From positions 466,001-530,000 of the forward strand of contig NZ_CP022112.1 of assembly GCF_000730165.1 (NCBI RefSeq): DNA of 64,000 nucleotides, written 5' to 3'. The position numbers were made by a program, and so were the translations under genes. Positions 54,915-62,987 of the stretch are shown here, piece after piece. How positions within the stretch are numbered: the stretch's first letter is position 1; every line of letters begins with the position of its first letter. Source of the DNA: Nitrospirillum viridazoti CBAmc (GTDB taxonomy: Bacteria > Pseudomonadota > Alphaproteobacteria > Azospirillales > Azospirillaceae). The notes under the pieces were generated by a model. That model had not been told where the DNA came from. It was given only the letters and a program-made list of their open reading frames with translations, and did not search any database.

Positions 54915-57014
54915 TTAGAAGCCCGGTAGCTTGACCGACTTATCCTCCTGGAATCGCTTATAGAACTTTGGCCTTCGGGCTGCGATTTCCCGTGCGCCTG
55001 TCTTGACGACGTCGGTTTCAAGCGCGGCTGTCGGGATCTGCCACGGCGCCGAGAACATGAGCTGTGTTGCGGGCAGGATACCCTCTCGGATTAGCTTATG
55101 GACCGAACCGACGCAGATTCCGAGGCGGGCTGCGGCCTGTTCGGCGCTGATCGTCTCTTCGCCTCGTGACTTCGGATCGAATGGTGCGATCCCAAGCCGT
55201 TCGCGCATCTCCCGGACCCGCACGGCTGTCCATGCTTTTCCATCGGGCGGCTTGCAGTGCATCCGGTTCATCGTCACCGCAACTTCCCGATCCGGCCATT
55301 GCCCGCCTAGCCTTCGCATGGCCTCCAAGGCATTGGGCTGGCGGTCGGCGGTATGGCGTCCGGTTTTAACGCGCGACACGCGCAGTTCGGTGTGACGGCC
55401 GCCTTGCCAATGAATGGTGACCAAGGCCTCGTTGGTCGTCTCGTCGAGGTCGAGGATGACCTCGCGGATGAGGATGTGCGTGATCCGCTGCTTGGTCCGC
55501 ATGTCCGTACCTGAAGCGTTCCAGGTGGCGGGCAAGTCACGAGCCAAAGACATGAGCGCCGCACGATCGACCTTTGGACGAAGCGCCGAGGCGACGTCGT
55601 GCTTGGCAAGGCGCTCTTCGAGATGGTCGACACGCTCAAGCGCCGTATTCCAGCGCGTCTCGAGTTCACGTGCGACCAATCGCTTGGCGGGATCGACCAG
55701 CTCATACCGTCGGGCGGCCATGGTGGCCTCGTAGCGCGCTTCTTCGAGTTCCCGGCAGAGGGCCTGCCGGATCTCCGCATCCGCCTTCTCGGATTGATCG
55801 GCAGCCTGGATGGCCGCCTCGACCGCATGCACGGAGACCGCCGCGACGATCTCCGCGGCAACGGCACGATCGACGCGGACGCCGCCGATGCCGATGCACA
55901 GCCAGCCGCCGACGTGACTGTCGTCACCCCGGCAGTGATAGCGATGGGCATGGCCGGATTGCGAGCCATAGAACACGCGCATCGTGCGGCCGCATCGCCC
56001 GCAGCGCACCAGGCCGGTGAGCAGCGCCCGGCCACCACGGGCCGATTTGCGATCGGTCCGGCGCTGCATGTGGGCGTTCTCGTGGATCAACTTCTGGTTC
56101 GCCTCATACTGCTCCCAATTGATGTATCCGGGATGATGGTCCCGGAGCAGGACGTTCCAGCTTGCCATCGGCTTAGAATGGCCGGTGGTCTTGCGAGCAC
56201 GACCATCGACGACGCGAGTGCGCTGGGTCGTGCGACCGAACACGTAGGCTCCAGCATAGGCCGGATGCGTCAGGACCTGCCGCACCGTATGGTATGCGGC
56301 GGGCCGCCAGTCGAGCTTGCAAGCGCTGCGATTGTTGCGCCTGGTAACCGGAAGTTGCAGCGCCTGATCCTGCGCCCATAGCAGCACCTGCCGCGCGCTG
56401 CCAAGTTCCTGGAACTTGGCGAACAGCAGCTCGATGACGCCCCTGACCCGCTCATCGGGATCCATCTCGATCTGGCCGATCTCGTTCCAACAATAGCCCG
56501 GCGGCAAGCTACACTGCAGTTCGCCTCGCAATGCCTTGGCGTCGCGCGCCGCAATCCCGCGCTGACGCAGAAGGCTCAGCTCGTATTCCGACATGGTTCC
56601 CTTCAGACCCAGCAGCAGGCGGTCATTGACCAGGCGAGGATCGTACGTCCCGTCGGGATCGATCACCAGTGTTCCGGCGAGCGCGCAAAGATCGATTAGA
56701 TGGTGCCAGTCACGTCCGTTCCGGGCGAGGCGTGACGCCTCAATGCAGAAGACGGCGCCGACCGAACCGGCGCACACCTGTGCGACCAGTTTCTGGAAGC
56801 CTGGCCGCTCGACTAGCCCCGAGCCGGAACGGCCCAGGTCGTCATCGATCAGCGCGACCGTGGTGAAGCCGAGCGACCGCGCCGATTCGGCGAGCGCATA
56901 TTGCCGCCTTCGGCTCTCTGTATTCTCCATGACCTGGACCAATGTGGATTGCCGGACGTAGACAACGGCACCGCGGCTGAGGTGATCAGGCGTGATCTTC
57001 GGCTGCATCATCAT
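54915..57014 (-). CDS. Large serine recombinase
   Basis: 699 residues. The N-terminal resolvase/invertase catalytic domain has GAVVYVRQSTLVQVMEN (catalytic Ser23), ALIDDDLGRSGSG and FCIEASRLARNGRDW. The recombinase domain includes LPPGYCWNEIGQIEMDPDE, and a zinc ribbon follows with LVRCGRCGRTMRVFYGS and HRYHCRG. A coiled coil and a C-terminal helix-turn-helix (SAEQAAARLGICVGSVHKLI) complete it. Large serine recombinases integrate or excise DNA at short core sites without host factors. The start carries three ATGs in a row (57014, 57011, 57008) after GGGAGA, and the third is best spaced. The gene overlaps the small upstream gene by 29 bases. Confidence 0.92.
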   Translation of the reverse strand: MMMQPKITPDHLSRGAVVYVRQSTLVQVMENTESRRRQYALAESARSLGFTTVALIDDDLGRSGSGLVERPGFQKLVAQVCAGSVGAVFCIEASRLARNGRDWHHLIDLCALAGTLVIDPDGTYDPRLVNDRLLLGLKGTMSEYELSLLRQRGIAARDAKALRGELQCSLPPGYCWNEIGQIEMDPDERVRGVIELLFAKFQELGSARQVLLWAQDQALQLPVTRRNNRSACKLDWRPAAYHTVRQVLTHPAYAGAYVFGRTTQRTRVVDGRARKTTGHSKPMASWNVLLRDHHPGYINWEQYEANQKLIHENAHMQRRTDRKSARGGRALLTGLVRCGRCGRTMRVFYGSQSGHAHRYHCRGDDSHVGGWLCIGIGGVRVDRAVAAEIVAAVSVHAVEAAIQAADQSEKADAEIRQALCRELEEARYEATMAARRYELVDPAKRLVARELETRWNTALERVDHLEERLAKHDVASALRPKVDRAALMSLARDLPATWNASGTDMRTKQRITHILIREVILDLDETTNEALVTIHWQGGRHTELRVSRVKTGRHTADRQPNALEAMRRLGGQWPDREVAVTMNRMHCKPPDGKAWTAVRVREMRERLGIAPFDPKSRGEETISAEQAAARLGICVGSVHKLIREGILPATQLMFSAPWQIPTAALETDVVKTGAREIAARRPKFYKRFQEDKSVKLPGF

Positions 57015-57174
57015 TCTCCCGATCGACCTGTAGGGCCTTGTTTTGCTTGCTGAGTGCTTCGAGAAGGAGATCGGCCAACGCCTGAAGAAGCCCCTCCGGC
57101 GGGGTCGGCGCCAGAGGCGTTCTTCCTCCGTGACCGAGATCGAGGACGAGTTGATTGCTGGCTTGGCGTCTCAT
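56986..57174 (-). CDS. Small accessory protein of the serine-recombinase element
   Basis: 62 residues (MRRQASNQLVLDLGHGGRTP, then PPEGLLQALADLLLEALS, with an acidic end). A predicted helix fills the middle. The gene sits between the first small gene and the recombinase and overlaps both. Similar small genes precede this recombinase type in other alphaproteobacterial elements, to my recollection. The function is unknown. Confidence 0.6.
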   Translation of the reverse strand: MRRQASNQLVLDLGHGGRTPLAPTPPEGLLQALADLLLEALSKQNKALQVDRENDDAAEDHA

Positions 57175-57454
57175 CTGACCCCTCCATGTTCGTCGAGGGA
57201 ATCGATGATCCGCCTGCCACCTGCTTGGCCGAATGACTGTCGAGCACAGCTCGCAATTCGTTCAGGTGAACAAGGCCGACTTCCGGCGAGCCAGGCGACA
57301 TAGCCGCACAAGCAGCGGCATCGGCCATCCAGGCGGGCAACTCGCGCGAAAGGCCCGGTTCAACCTCGATATACAGGATCTGTCGACTCCGCTTGCCGCA
57401 CCGTCCGTAGACGCGCAGGCGCTCGCCATGGAGCGGATGCCACGGATATTCCAC
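57011..57454 (-). CDS. Small accessory protein (DUF5372-like) of the serine-recombinase element
   Basis: 147 residues from a GTG. The N-terminal half (VEYPWHPLHGERLRVYGRCG, then ILYIEVEPGLSRELPAWMAD) looks like a small barrel domain of the DUF5372 type; the Ser/Arg-rich C-terminal half is low complexity and overlaps the next gene in another frame. First gene of the element. I recall the family association but cannot verify it here. Confidence 0.55.
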   Translation of the reverse strand: MEYPWHPLHGERLRVYGRCGKRSRQILYIEVEPGLSRELPAWMADAAACAAMSPGSPEVGLVHLNELRAVLDSHSAKQVAGGSSIPSTNMEGSDETPSQQSTRPRSRSRRKNASGADPAGGASSGVGRSPSRSTQQAKQGPTGRSGE

Positions 57455-58033
57455 GACGATAAATTGCGATCGGTATGCTGAATGACGTGGGGTGTTGCAT
57501 GCCTACTTCAATGCGACAATGGTCATATTTGGTTTTGTAATTCGAAATTTTGCCTCCTCCCCTGGTAAGTGCGACATGAAAAAAAATTAAATGCGACGAC
57601 GATTCCGTTCGTGGGACGTGATTTTTGACGGTGTTCGGATTTTTCTGGGTCGCGACCTTAGCGGCCTGGTGATCGGTCGCTGAGGGGAGAAATCCTGTCG
57701 CATTTTGGGGGTCAGCCCTGGTCAATTTGACTTGGGGATACGACATGTCAAATACTGTAGCATATCCAAATTTACCATTTGTAATCAATACGTTGACTGT
57801 GCGTGTGTGATTCGTCTTTACCACCCCTCCTTATTAACGCTTTTGTTAATAGGGAGGGGTGGTAAAGATGATTTCGGCTTGTGGCGATCAGCCCGCAGGG
57901 GAGGTCCTGGCTGTTTGGATTGTTTGGCGGCCAAACTACGCTGGTCCCAGAGGCTACCCTGCAATCATCGCTTGATGGTGATGGGTACCAGGGCCAGGGT
58001 TAATCCCGATCATAAGCCTCGGCCCATGGCCGG
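57455..58033. other. AT-richer intergenic region right of the recombinase element
   Basis: No gene is supported over 579 bases. The base composition is lower in GC than the neighbours, with A-tracts near 57580. The prominent inverted repeat at 57815-57868 is listed separately. The right border of the recombinase element should lie in this stretch. Confidence 0.4.
57815..57868. repeat. Long inverted repeat, 24-bp arms with 6-base loop
   Basis: The arm 57815-57838 (starting TCTTTACCACCCCTCC) is complementary to 57845-57868 at 23 of 24 positions, around the loop GCTTTT. A hairpin this long with AT-rich tip and base is more than a usual terminator. It could be a terminator for the lipoprotein gene, a recombination or transfer site, or an element end. 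Confidence 0.7.
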
Positions 58034-58555
58034 TCAGGTTCCGGTCACGAACTTCCAGCCGTCGTCGTACTTGGTGAGGACGGCGCTGGCGTCAGCCGGC
58101 TCGGTCATGCCCTTGATGTTCAGGCCCGTCTTGGCCCACGCTGGCGCGTCGACGATCCGGTAGCGGTATTCGACATCGGCGGTCCCGTCTTTCTCCTGAT
58201 AGTGGATGATCTCCGCGACCTGCCTGCGCCCGTAACAGAACCCGCCCTTTCCCCAGATGCCGGCGGCCTTGCCTTTTTCGGTCAGGTTGATCTCAAGCCG
58301 GGGCATGAAGCTCTGGCCGAAGCTTTCCGCGACGGTGATATCCCCGTCCTTTTGAAGGGCCTCGTAGACCACCAGGTCGTCCGAGGACTTTTCGACGCGG
58401 ATTGGGAAATGGATGGTGTCCATGTTGGCGAACGCCAGGCACATGGGCGCCCCGATCCCGGCGTTGATAGCCTTCTCAAAATCGCCTTTGGGGCCGCAGG
58501 CGGACAATCCGAGCAATACCGCGGTGCCCAGGATGGCTGGGAAATGCTTGTGCAT
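58034..58555 (-). CDS. Hypothetical lipoprotein
   Basis: 173 residues. A signal peptide with lipobox LSAC (Cys20, followed by Gly) predicts a lipid-anchored protein, probably of the outer membrane. The mature part (DFEKAINAGIGAPMCLAFAN, later GKGGFCYGRRQVAEIIHYQE) shows two Cys that could pair. I recognise no named family. It is monocistronic on the minus strand, with the small gene at 58723 upstream in the same direction. Confidence 0.7.
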   Translation of the reverse strand: MHKHFPAILGTAVLLGLSACGPKGDFEKAINAGIGAPMCLAFANMDTIHFPIRVEKSSDDLVVYEALQKDGDITVAESFGQSFMPRLEINLTEKGKAAGIWGKGGFCYGRRQVAEIIHYQEKDGTADVEYRYRIVDAPAWAKTGLNIKGMTEPADASAVLTKYDDGWKFVTGT

Positions 58556-58722
58556 TTAGCTTCCTTCCAAAATGTTTTGTTCAGCGAGCGCCGTGTTCGA
58601 AAACCGGTGATGGTTCCCAGTTGCGTCGACGCTGCGGTGGTTGGGGGCGAAAAAGGGCGCTGTTTGTGGTCCGCAGTGCCGCGCCGCTTGCACATGCGAT
58701 GGGATATTTGCTGCCAGCGCGG

Positions 58723-58911
58723 TCACCCACGCATCGCCGCTACCACGGCATTCAGCAAATCGTGCGCGACTTCTGCGGTGAGGCCGCCGATGAGCATCGT
58801 CCGCTTGTCGCTGCTCTTGGGTCTGATCTCCACGCTTACAGACCGTGTCCCTTCCGGCTCCACCTTGAACAACTTTCCGGCTCCGTTTTCCTCGACAGTG
58901 AACCGCGCCAT
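58723..58911 (-). CDS. Small hypothetical protein
   Basis: 62 residues. The ATG at 58911 follows GGGGAAG at a proper distance, which supports a real gene. The protein (MARFTVEENGAGKLFKVEP, with AEVAHDLLNAVVAAMRG at the end) reads like a compact alpha/beta domain. No family recognised. It is divergent from the HTH gene at 59076. Confidence 0.6.
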   Translation of the reverse strand: MARFTVEENGAGKLFKVEPEGTRSVSVEIRPKSSDKRTMLIGGLTAEVAHDLLNAVVAAMRG

Positions 58912-59075
58912 CTCGGCTTCCCCATTTTTGATCGACAGTGTGTACGCCCACCCACCGGCGCCCGACGGTGGGTGGCTGTCCGTTCAGAATACATCATAAC
59001 CCAACAGTTGGGTACTCGCAGTTGGAGTTTTTGGTTCACTCACCTAGCCCTCCCTTGGTGACGTTGGAGGTCGGG

Positions 59076-59312
59076 GTGGCACGCGAACAGTTCAGAGACG
59101 ATTATCGAAAGCTGCTGCAGACGCTGGTGGCTCGGCGCAAGGCGGCCGGCGTGACGCAGGAGGAGGTCGCCCGCCAACTCGGGATCCGGCAGAATGTCGT
59201 ATCCAAGTACGAGCTAGGCGAGGTGAGGTTGAACGTCGTGGAATATGTCCGCTATTGCAGGGCGATTGGGCTCGATCCAGGCGAACTGCTGGCCGGGGTC
59301 GGGCATTTCTGA
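59076..59312 (+). CDS. XRE-family HTH regulator
   Basis: 78 residues from a GTG at 59076 with GGAGG five bases upstream. The Cro/C1-type helix-turn-helix is VTQEEVARQLGIRQNVVSKYE, followed by YVRYCRAIGLDPGELL. DNA binding and repression of nearby genes are expected. An earlier GTG at 59058 is possible. It may control the divergent small gene at 58723-58911 and the lipoprotein. Confidence 0.8.
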   Translation: MAREQFRDDYRKLLQTLVARRKAAGVTQEEVARQLGIRQNVVSKYELGEVRLNVVEYVRYCRAIGLDPGELLAGVGHF

Positions 59313-59479
59313 GCACATTCTTGGCTACGAGGCCATTCTGCTCGGTCGGACTTTGTGTACCGTCACGGGCTGAATGTAAGCTTCATCCGCTGACTGCGAC
59401 GCGCAGGTTGGATGACCTGAATGCCAGTTTACCCATGATCGTCGATCTCCCGTAAATCTACGGTGACGAATTGGCGGAA

Positions 59480-60163
59480 CTATTGCACAATCCTAATTAG
59501 ACTTCGCCTTTCAGCTATAAATTTAGCCGCATCTCCAGATTCGATGAATTCGAAGGCCCTTATCTTCGCGTCGAGGACGGTAGGGTATTTCATTACCCCC
59601 TGAACATTACCGATTTTAAGCCGGTAATGGCCTTCGTAAGGTGATATTTGGACCAGGATCCGGTCGCGGATCATTGCCATGTCGCCTGCCACTGTGACTT
59701 TCCACTTGGGCGAGTCAACGAAGCGCCTTTTCTTTTCACGCTCCTTGATAAGGTTGGCGTGGTGCTCCCCGGCGTCGGTGGTGGCGGTGAGCGCGTCGCA
59801 GCAGTCCGTTCCGACCCCCATGGCGCCCCAGGAGGGGTGACCGACGGCGTAGATGTATCGAATTTCGGTGCCACAGAGTTCACAGCTGCCGCAGAGGCTG
59901 CCGAGATCATCCACCCCGAAAAGCGACCAACCCGTCTTGGGCATTGCGATGCCGTGCTCCGCCGCATGGCAGCCTTTGCAGAGGGTTTCACAGTCACCAT
60001 ACGGGTATTCCCAGGGCAGTCGACCTGAGACGTAGGCCTTGTGATGGACCTGCAGCACGGCGCCATCGGCCCGGCCGCGACGGCATCGGACACAGCAGGC
60101 GCCATCTAATTTGATGACTTCCTCCCGGTAGAGGTGCCATCGGGCATGACTGTAGGGCTTCAT
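59480..60163 (-). CDS. HNH-type protein with C-terminal domain of unknown function
   Basis: 227 residues from ATG 60163 (six bases after GGAAGG; ATG 60169 is too close to it). The N-terminal third is an HNH/zinc-finger nuclease-like module: CCVRCRRGRADGAVLQVHHK (Cys pair and HH), then ETLCKGCHAAEHG (Cys pair and His). A second Cys pair, GSCELCGTEIRYIYAVGH, follows and then a domain that I do not recognise. The gene lies 67 bases downstream of the FtsH-like protease gene in the same direction, so the two probably form an operon. Nuclease activity is inferred from the motif only. Confidence 0.72.
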   Translation of the reverse strand: MKPYSHARWHLYREEVIKLDGACCVRCRRGRADGAVLQVHHKAYVSGRLPWEYPYGDCETLCKGCHAAEHGIAMPKTGWSLFGVDDLGSLCGSCELCGTEIRYIYAVGHPSWGAMGVGTDCCDALTATTDAGEHHANLIKEREKKRRFVDSPKWKVTVAGDMAMIRDRILVQISPYEGHYRLKIGNVQGVMKYPTVLDAKIRAFEFIESGDAAKFIAERRSLIRIVQ

Positions 60164-60230
60164 GGTCATCCTTCCGCCGCGTCCGGCGGAACCTGCTGGG
60201 AAGGCAGGTTCCGCCTGAGCGTCGTTCCGT

Positions 60231-62318
60231 TCACTGCAGTGTCTGTGTCCGGGCTTCGTGGAGGGTGGCGTTGGTGATAGCGATGATCTCGGCGGCTGAA
60301 GCCGTCTCCCGGGCCAGAAGAAGGCCAGCCACGTTCTGGACCGCGCCGTACCACGCGTAGAGCAGGACCCGCACCTTGGCGTACTGGGTGTCCAGGATGG
60401 TCGCCACTTGCGCCGCGATCTGCGGATTGGAGCTCAGGAGGCGTGGTACGGTGTCGGTCGTCACTGGCCCCAACCAGGTCAGATGATCACCCAGGCCGTG
60501 GGAGGTTAGCATCTGGGTCGCCAGTACGGTCGCGAGGGCCAAGTCGCTGTCCCCGTTGCCCCCCGCGCCGGTGCTGGGGGCGCCGAGCAGGAGTTCTTCG
60601 GCCGCCCGGCCGGCCAGATGAACCTGGATGAGGTCCAGCAGGTCGTTCCGCCTTAAAACCTCGCCATCCATCCGGTAGTTCACGCCGCCCAGCCCGCCGG
60701 CCGAGATGCGGATTGACGCCGAGATCAGCATGCTCGGGCGAAGGACCGCCGCGGCGACGGCGTGCCCCGCCTCGTGGACTGCACAAAGCTGGCGGAGTGC
60801 CGGCGTTCTGCGATCCGCAGGGTGAAGTTCCGCTTCCAGGTCCGCCGCGACCATAGGCCTGCCCGCAAGCCGGGCTCGGCGCTTGGCGGTACGTGCCAGG
60901 AGTTCGCAGTCCGCGCCGCTGGCACCTTCCATTCGCGCCGCGAAACGGGTCAGATCCAAACCCGGCAGGTGGTCGGGCCCCAGATGGTAACGGAGGATGC
61001 CTGCCAGAGCTGCTCGATCGGGAAGTGGGATGTGTACCAGCCGATCAAACCGACCAGCTCGAATGAGGGCGGGATCCAGTAAGGCGGGGTAATTGCAGGC
61101 GCCAAGCATGATGACCCCCTGCCGCCCGTGCAACCCGCCTACGTGCTCCAGCATCGCATTCGTGATCTGGCGATTATAACTCTGATTTTGGCCGGGTCTT
61201 TCCGAGTGTCGGGCGGTGAAGCTATCCAGCTCATCGATAAAGAACAGGCATGGTGCGGCGCGCTTGGCTTCCGCGAAGGTCGAGGCCATGGCCCGCAACA
61301 TGTCGCCCTGATGACCCGCGGCCTGCCACTCGCCATACGACGCGGTGATCAACGGCAGGCCACAGCTGGCGGCGAGGGCGCTTGCGAATTGGGTCTTCCC
61401 TACGCCTGGCGGGCCGGCTAACAAAAGGCCCTTATCCATCTCATGCCAGGAAAGCGTACCGGCGCGATAAGCGGCAACGTCGCGACGTAGGGCTTCGCCC
61501 CATTCCTTCGCTTCATCCATGCCGTGCAAATCCTCTAAACGGGGGCTTGCCGGCAAGCGAACGCGCGCTTTGGCCATCCGTTCCAGCCGGTTGACCCAAT
61601 CGTCGGGAGATGTTGCGGGTCGCGCCGCCAGCTTCAGGTCCGCGGCGCTCAGCAACGCGCATAATGCATCCGATAGGGTGCGCGCAGGCCGCCGTGCAAG
61701 CTGTGCCATCGCCTCGGTCAGAATGGCGCCCGTCAGCGCTGGAACAACCAAGCGGAAGTCTGCCGCTGCCGTGAGACGTGGCGGCAAATCCGCTTCGCTG
61801 GCCGCGAGGATGATGACGCCAGTCCCCCGCATGAGTTGGTTGGCGGCCATTGTTTCCAGATGATCGATGGTTGGGCTGCGCGGGGTTCCGTCGCGCGTGG
61901 CGACGCTCCAGATGCTGGTGATTTGATGGTCGGGCGCGTCGAGATCGGGAAAACGAGGGTCTTCGACCACGTCGACGGTGCTGCCGGCGGGAAAGTCGTC
62001 CTCGCCATCCAGTTCGGTCACGTCTGGGTATGTCAGGGCGCAGGGCAGGGCGCCAACGGTTGAGACCTCACGCCAGGCGAAGCCGTTCAGCGCGTCCTCG
62101 ACCACGCTTTCCATGGGGGCCACCCAACTGGCATCGGGCGCCACGATGGTGATGGCCACGCCGCCACGGCGAGCGGCGGGTGCCAGGCCTTCAGTACCCA
62201 CGAACGCAGCCTCCAGAAGGAGCTTTGCGGCGGCCTTCTCCAACATCGGCAGCTTAGGGGGACTCTGCATCGGGGCCGCATACTCATCACGTAGTTCATT
62301 CAGCTTTTCCAAAGACAT
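60231..62318 (-). CDS. Soluble FtsH-like AAA+ ATPase with M41 metalloprotease domain
   Basis: 695 residues from ATG 62318, which has GGAGAAG upstream; an open reading to 62495 crosses the promoter region. The AAA+ domain has Walker A GPPGVGKT (302-309), Walker B LFFIDE (358-363) and arginine-finger region RAGRFDR (420-426). The M41 protease domain has VHEAGHAVAAA (zinc-binding HExGH at 515-519) and NGDSDLALAT with the third ligand Asp. Unlike housekeeping FtsH there is no N-terminal transmembrane pair. Instead about 290 residues of an unassigned domain precede the ATPase and probably choose the substrate. Followed by the HNH gene and divergent from a ribbon-helix-helix gene next to an integrase: an accessory, possibly defensive or stress module. 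Confidence 0.85.
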   Translation of the reverse strand: MSLEKLNELRDEYAAPMQSPPKLPMLEKAAAKLLLEAAFVGTEGLAPAARRGGVAITIVAPDASWVAPMESVVEDALNGFAWREVSTVGALPCALTYPDVTELDGEDDFPAGSTVDVVEDPRFPDLDAPDHQITSIWSVATRDGTPRSPTIDHLETMAANQLMRGTGVIILAASEADLPPRLTAAADFRLVVPALTGAILTEAMAQLARRPARTLSDALCALLSAADLKLAARPATSPDDWVNRLERMAKARVRLPASPRLEDLHGMDEAKEWGEALRRDVAAYRAGTLSWHEMDKGLLLAGPPGVGKTQFASALAASCGLPLITASYGEWQAAGHQGDMLRAMASTFAEAKRAAPCLFFIDELDSFTARHSERPGQNQSYNRQITNAMLEHVGGLHGRQGVIMLGACNYPALLDPALIRAGRFDRLVHIPLPDRAALAGILRYHLGPDHLPGLDLTRFAARMEGASGADCELLARTAKRRARLAGRPMVAADLEAELHPADRRTPALRQLCAVHEAGHAVAAAVLRPSMLISASIRISAGGLGGVNYRMDGEVLRRNDLLDLIQVHLAGRAAEELLLGAPSTGAGGNGDSDLALATVLATQMLTSHGLGDHLTWLGPVTTDTVPRLLSSNPQIAAQVATILDTQYAKVRVLLYAWYGAVQNVAGLLLARETASAAEIIAITNATLHEARTQTLQ

Positions 62319-62425
62319 GGCTTCTCCTTGCGGCGGAATGGTTTCGCGCCGTCGATTGGGGTGATGGTCTGATGCGCCTGGATCCCTGGCTACGCCGCTG
62401 AAGCGTGGGTTTTTAATTGGATCAA

Positions 62426-62508
62426 GTGCGCACATGATTGACTGCATATTATGTGCGTACATTATATGCGTTCTGATGTTTGCGCCGTCAAGCAAAATGT
62501 GCGCACAT
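62426..62508. promoter_or_regulatory. Repeated palindromic operators in the protease/RHH divergent region
   Basis: Three related sites occur: GTGCGCAC (62426-62433), the imperfect ATGTGCGTACAT (62451-62462) and the perfect ATGTGCGCACAT (62497-62508). One overlaps the promoter spacer and -10 box. A dimeric ribbon-helix-helix protein encoded next door is the natural candidate to bind them and repress both directions. Confidence 0.6.
62438..62466 (+). promoter_or_regulatory. Promoter for the ribbon-helix-helix gene
   Basis: TTGACT (62438-62443) and ATTATA (62461-62466) are 17 bases apart. The second operator lies inside this promoter, so binding would block RNA polymerase. Transcription would start near 62473, about 80 bases before ATG 62552. 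Confidence 0.55.
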
Positions 62509-62551
62509 GCGTCACATGTCTCGTGGGGCTGGCCTGCGAGTGGGGGGACCC

Positions 62552-62860
62552 ATGAAGAAGACTGAAAATTTCAACATGAGGGTGTCGCCGGAATTCACGG
62601 CGACAATTGATGATTGGCGCCGCCACCAGCGCGATATTCCAGCCCGGGCGGAAGCTATTCGACGTCTGGTGGAGCTAGCCCTATTGGCGGAGGAAACCCT
62701 GCCTGTCGCGATACAAGTATCTGATTTTTTGAAGAAAATTGAGGGAGGCGGCTTGCTTGAAGATGCTTTGAAAGCCGAGGCAAAGGTTATCGTTGACGCA
62801 ATCGGTCGCCTTGAAAAAGCACTGCAAGCGATACACGGGGCTCAAGGTCTTACGGACTAA
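62552..62860 (+). CDS. Ribbon-helix-helix DNA-binding protein
   Basis: 102 residues from ATG 62552, preceded by GGGGGA. NFNMRVSPEFTATIDDWRRH gives the beta strand and first helix, and ARAEAIRRLVELALLAEE the second helix of an Arc/MetJ/CopG-like fold. The C-terminal helix (LLEDALKAEAKVIVDAIGRL) may mediate oligomerisation. It probably autoregulates through the palindromes upstream and controls the divergent protease operon. An antitoxin role is possible, but no toxin gene follows. Confidence 0.75.
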   Translation: MKKTENFNMRVSPEFTATIDDWRRHQRDIPARAEAIRRLVELALLAEETLPVAIQVSDFLKKIEGGGLLEDALKAEAKVIVDAIGRLEKALQAIHGAQGLTD

Positions 62861-62871
62861 CCGGACTGCAG

Positions 62872-62900
62872 ATCAGCGCGACCCGGCTGGTCGCGTTGAT
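62872..62900 (+). terminator. Terminator after the ribbon-helix-helix gene
   Basis: ATCAGCGCGACC (62872-62883) and GGTCGCGTTGAT (62889-62900) form a 12-bp stem with one G-T pair and a 5-base loop, followed by TTCT. It lies 11 bases after the stop codon. Confidence 0.65.
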
Positions 62901-62987
62901 TTCTACAAAGACAAATGGTTGCCACCCTGATCGGCGCCTAAGCACCGGATTGCTCCACCGCGCAGTCCCGGCCGCATCCCAGCCAGA

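Larger units (their letters stand above)
54887..57454 (-). mobile_element. Serine-recombinase mobile element with two small accessory genes
   Basis: It begins exactly where IS66 tnpB is cut. The palindrome GTCACGTGAC lies in the first ten or so bases of the left border. The cargo is three overlapping minus-strand genes: two small proteins and a 699-residue recombinase. The right border is not resolved; nothing to the right rejoins the interrupted tnpB, so the far side has been rearranged. Confidence 0.6.

Noticed and set aside
57360..57824. 154-codon minus-strand frame through the long inverted repeat
   Set aside because: It starts with a GTG inside the hairpin, has no ribosome binding site and runs into the accessory gene in another frame.
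62901..62987. tRNA gene as an integrase attachment site
   Set aside because: No cloverleaf or tRNA-like 3' end can be drawn; only the terminator hairpin just before is structured.
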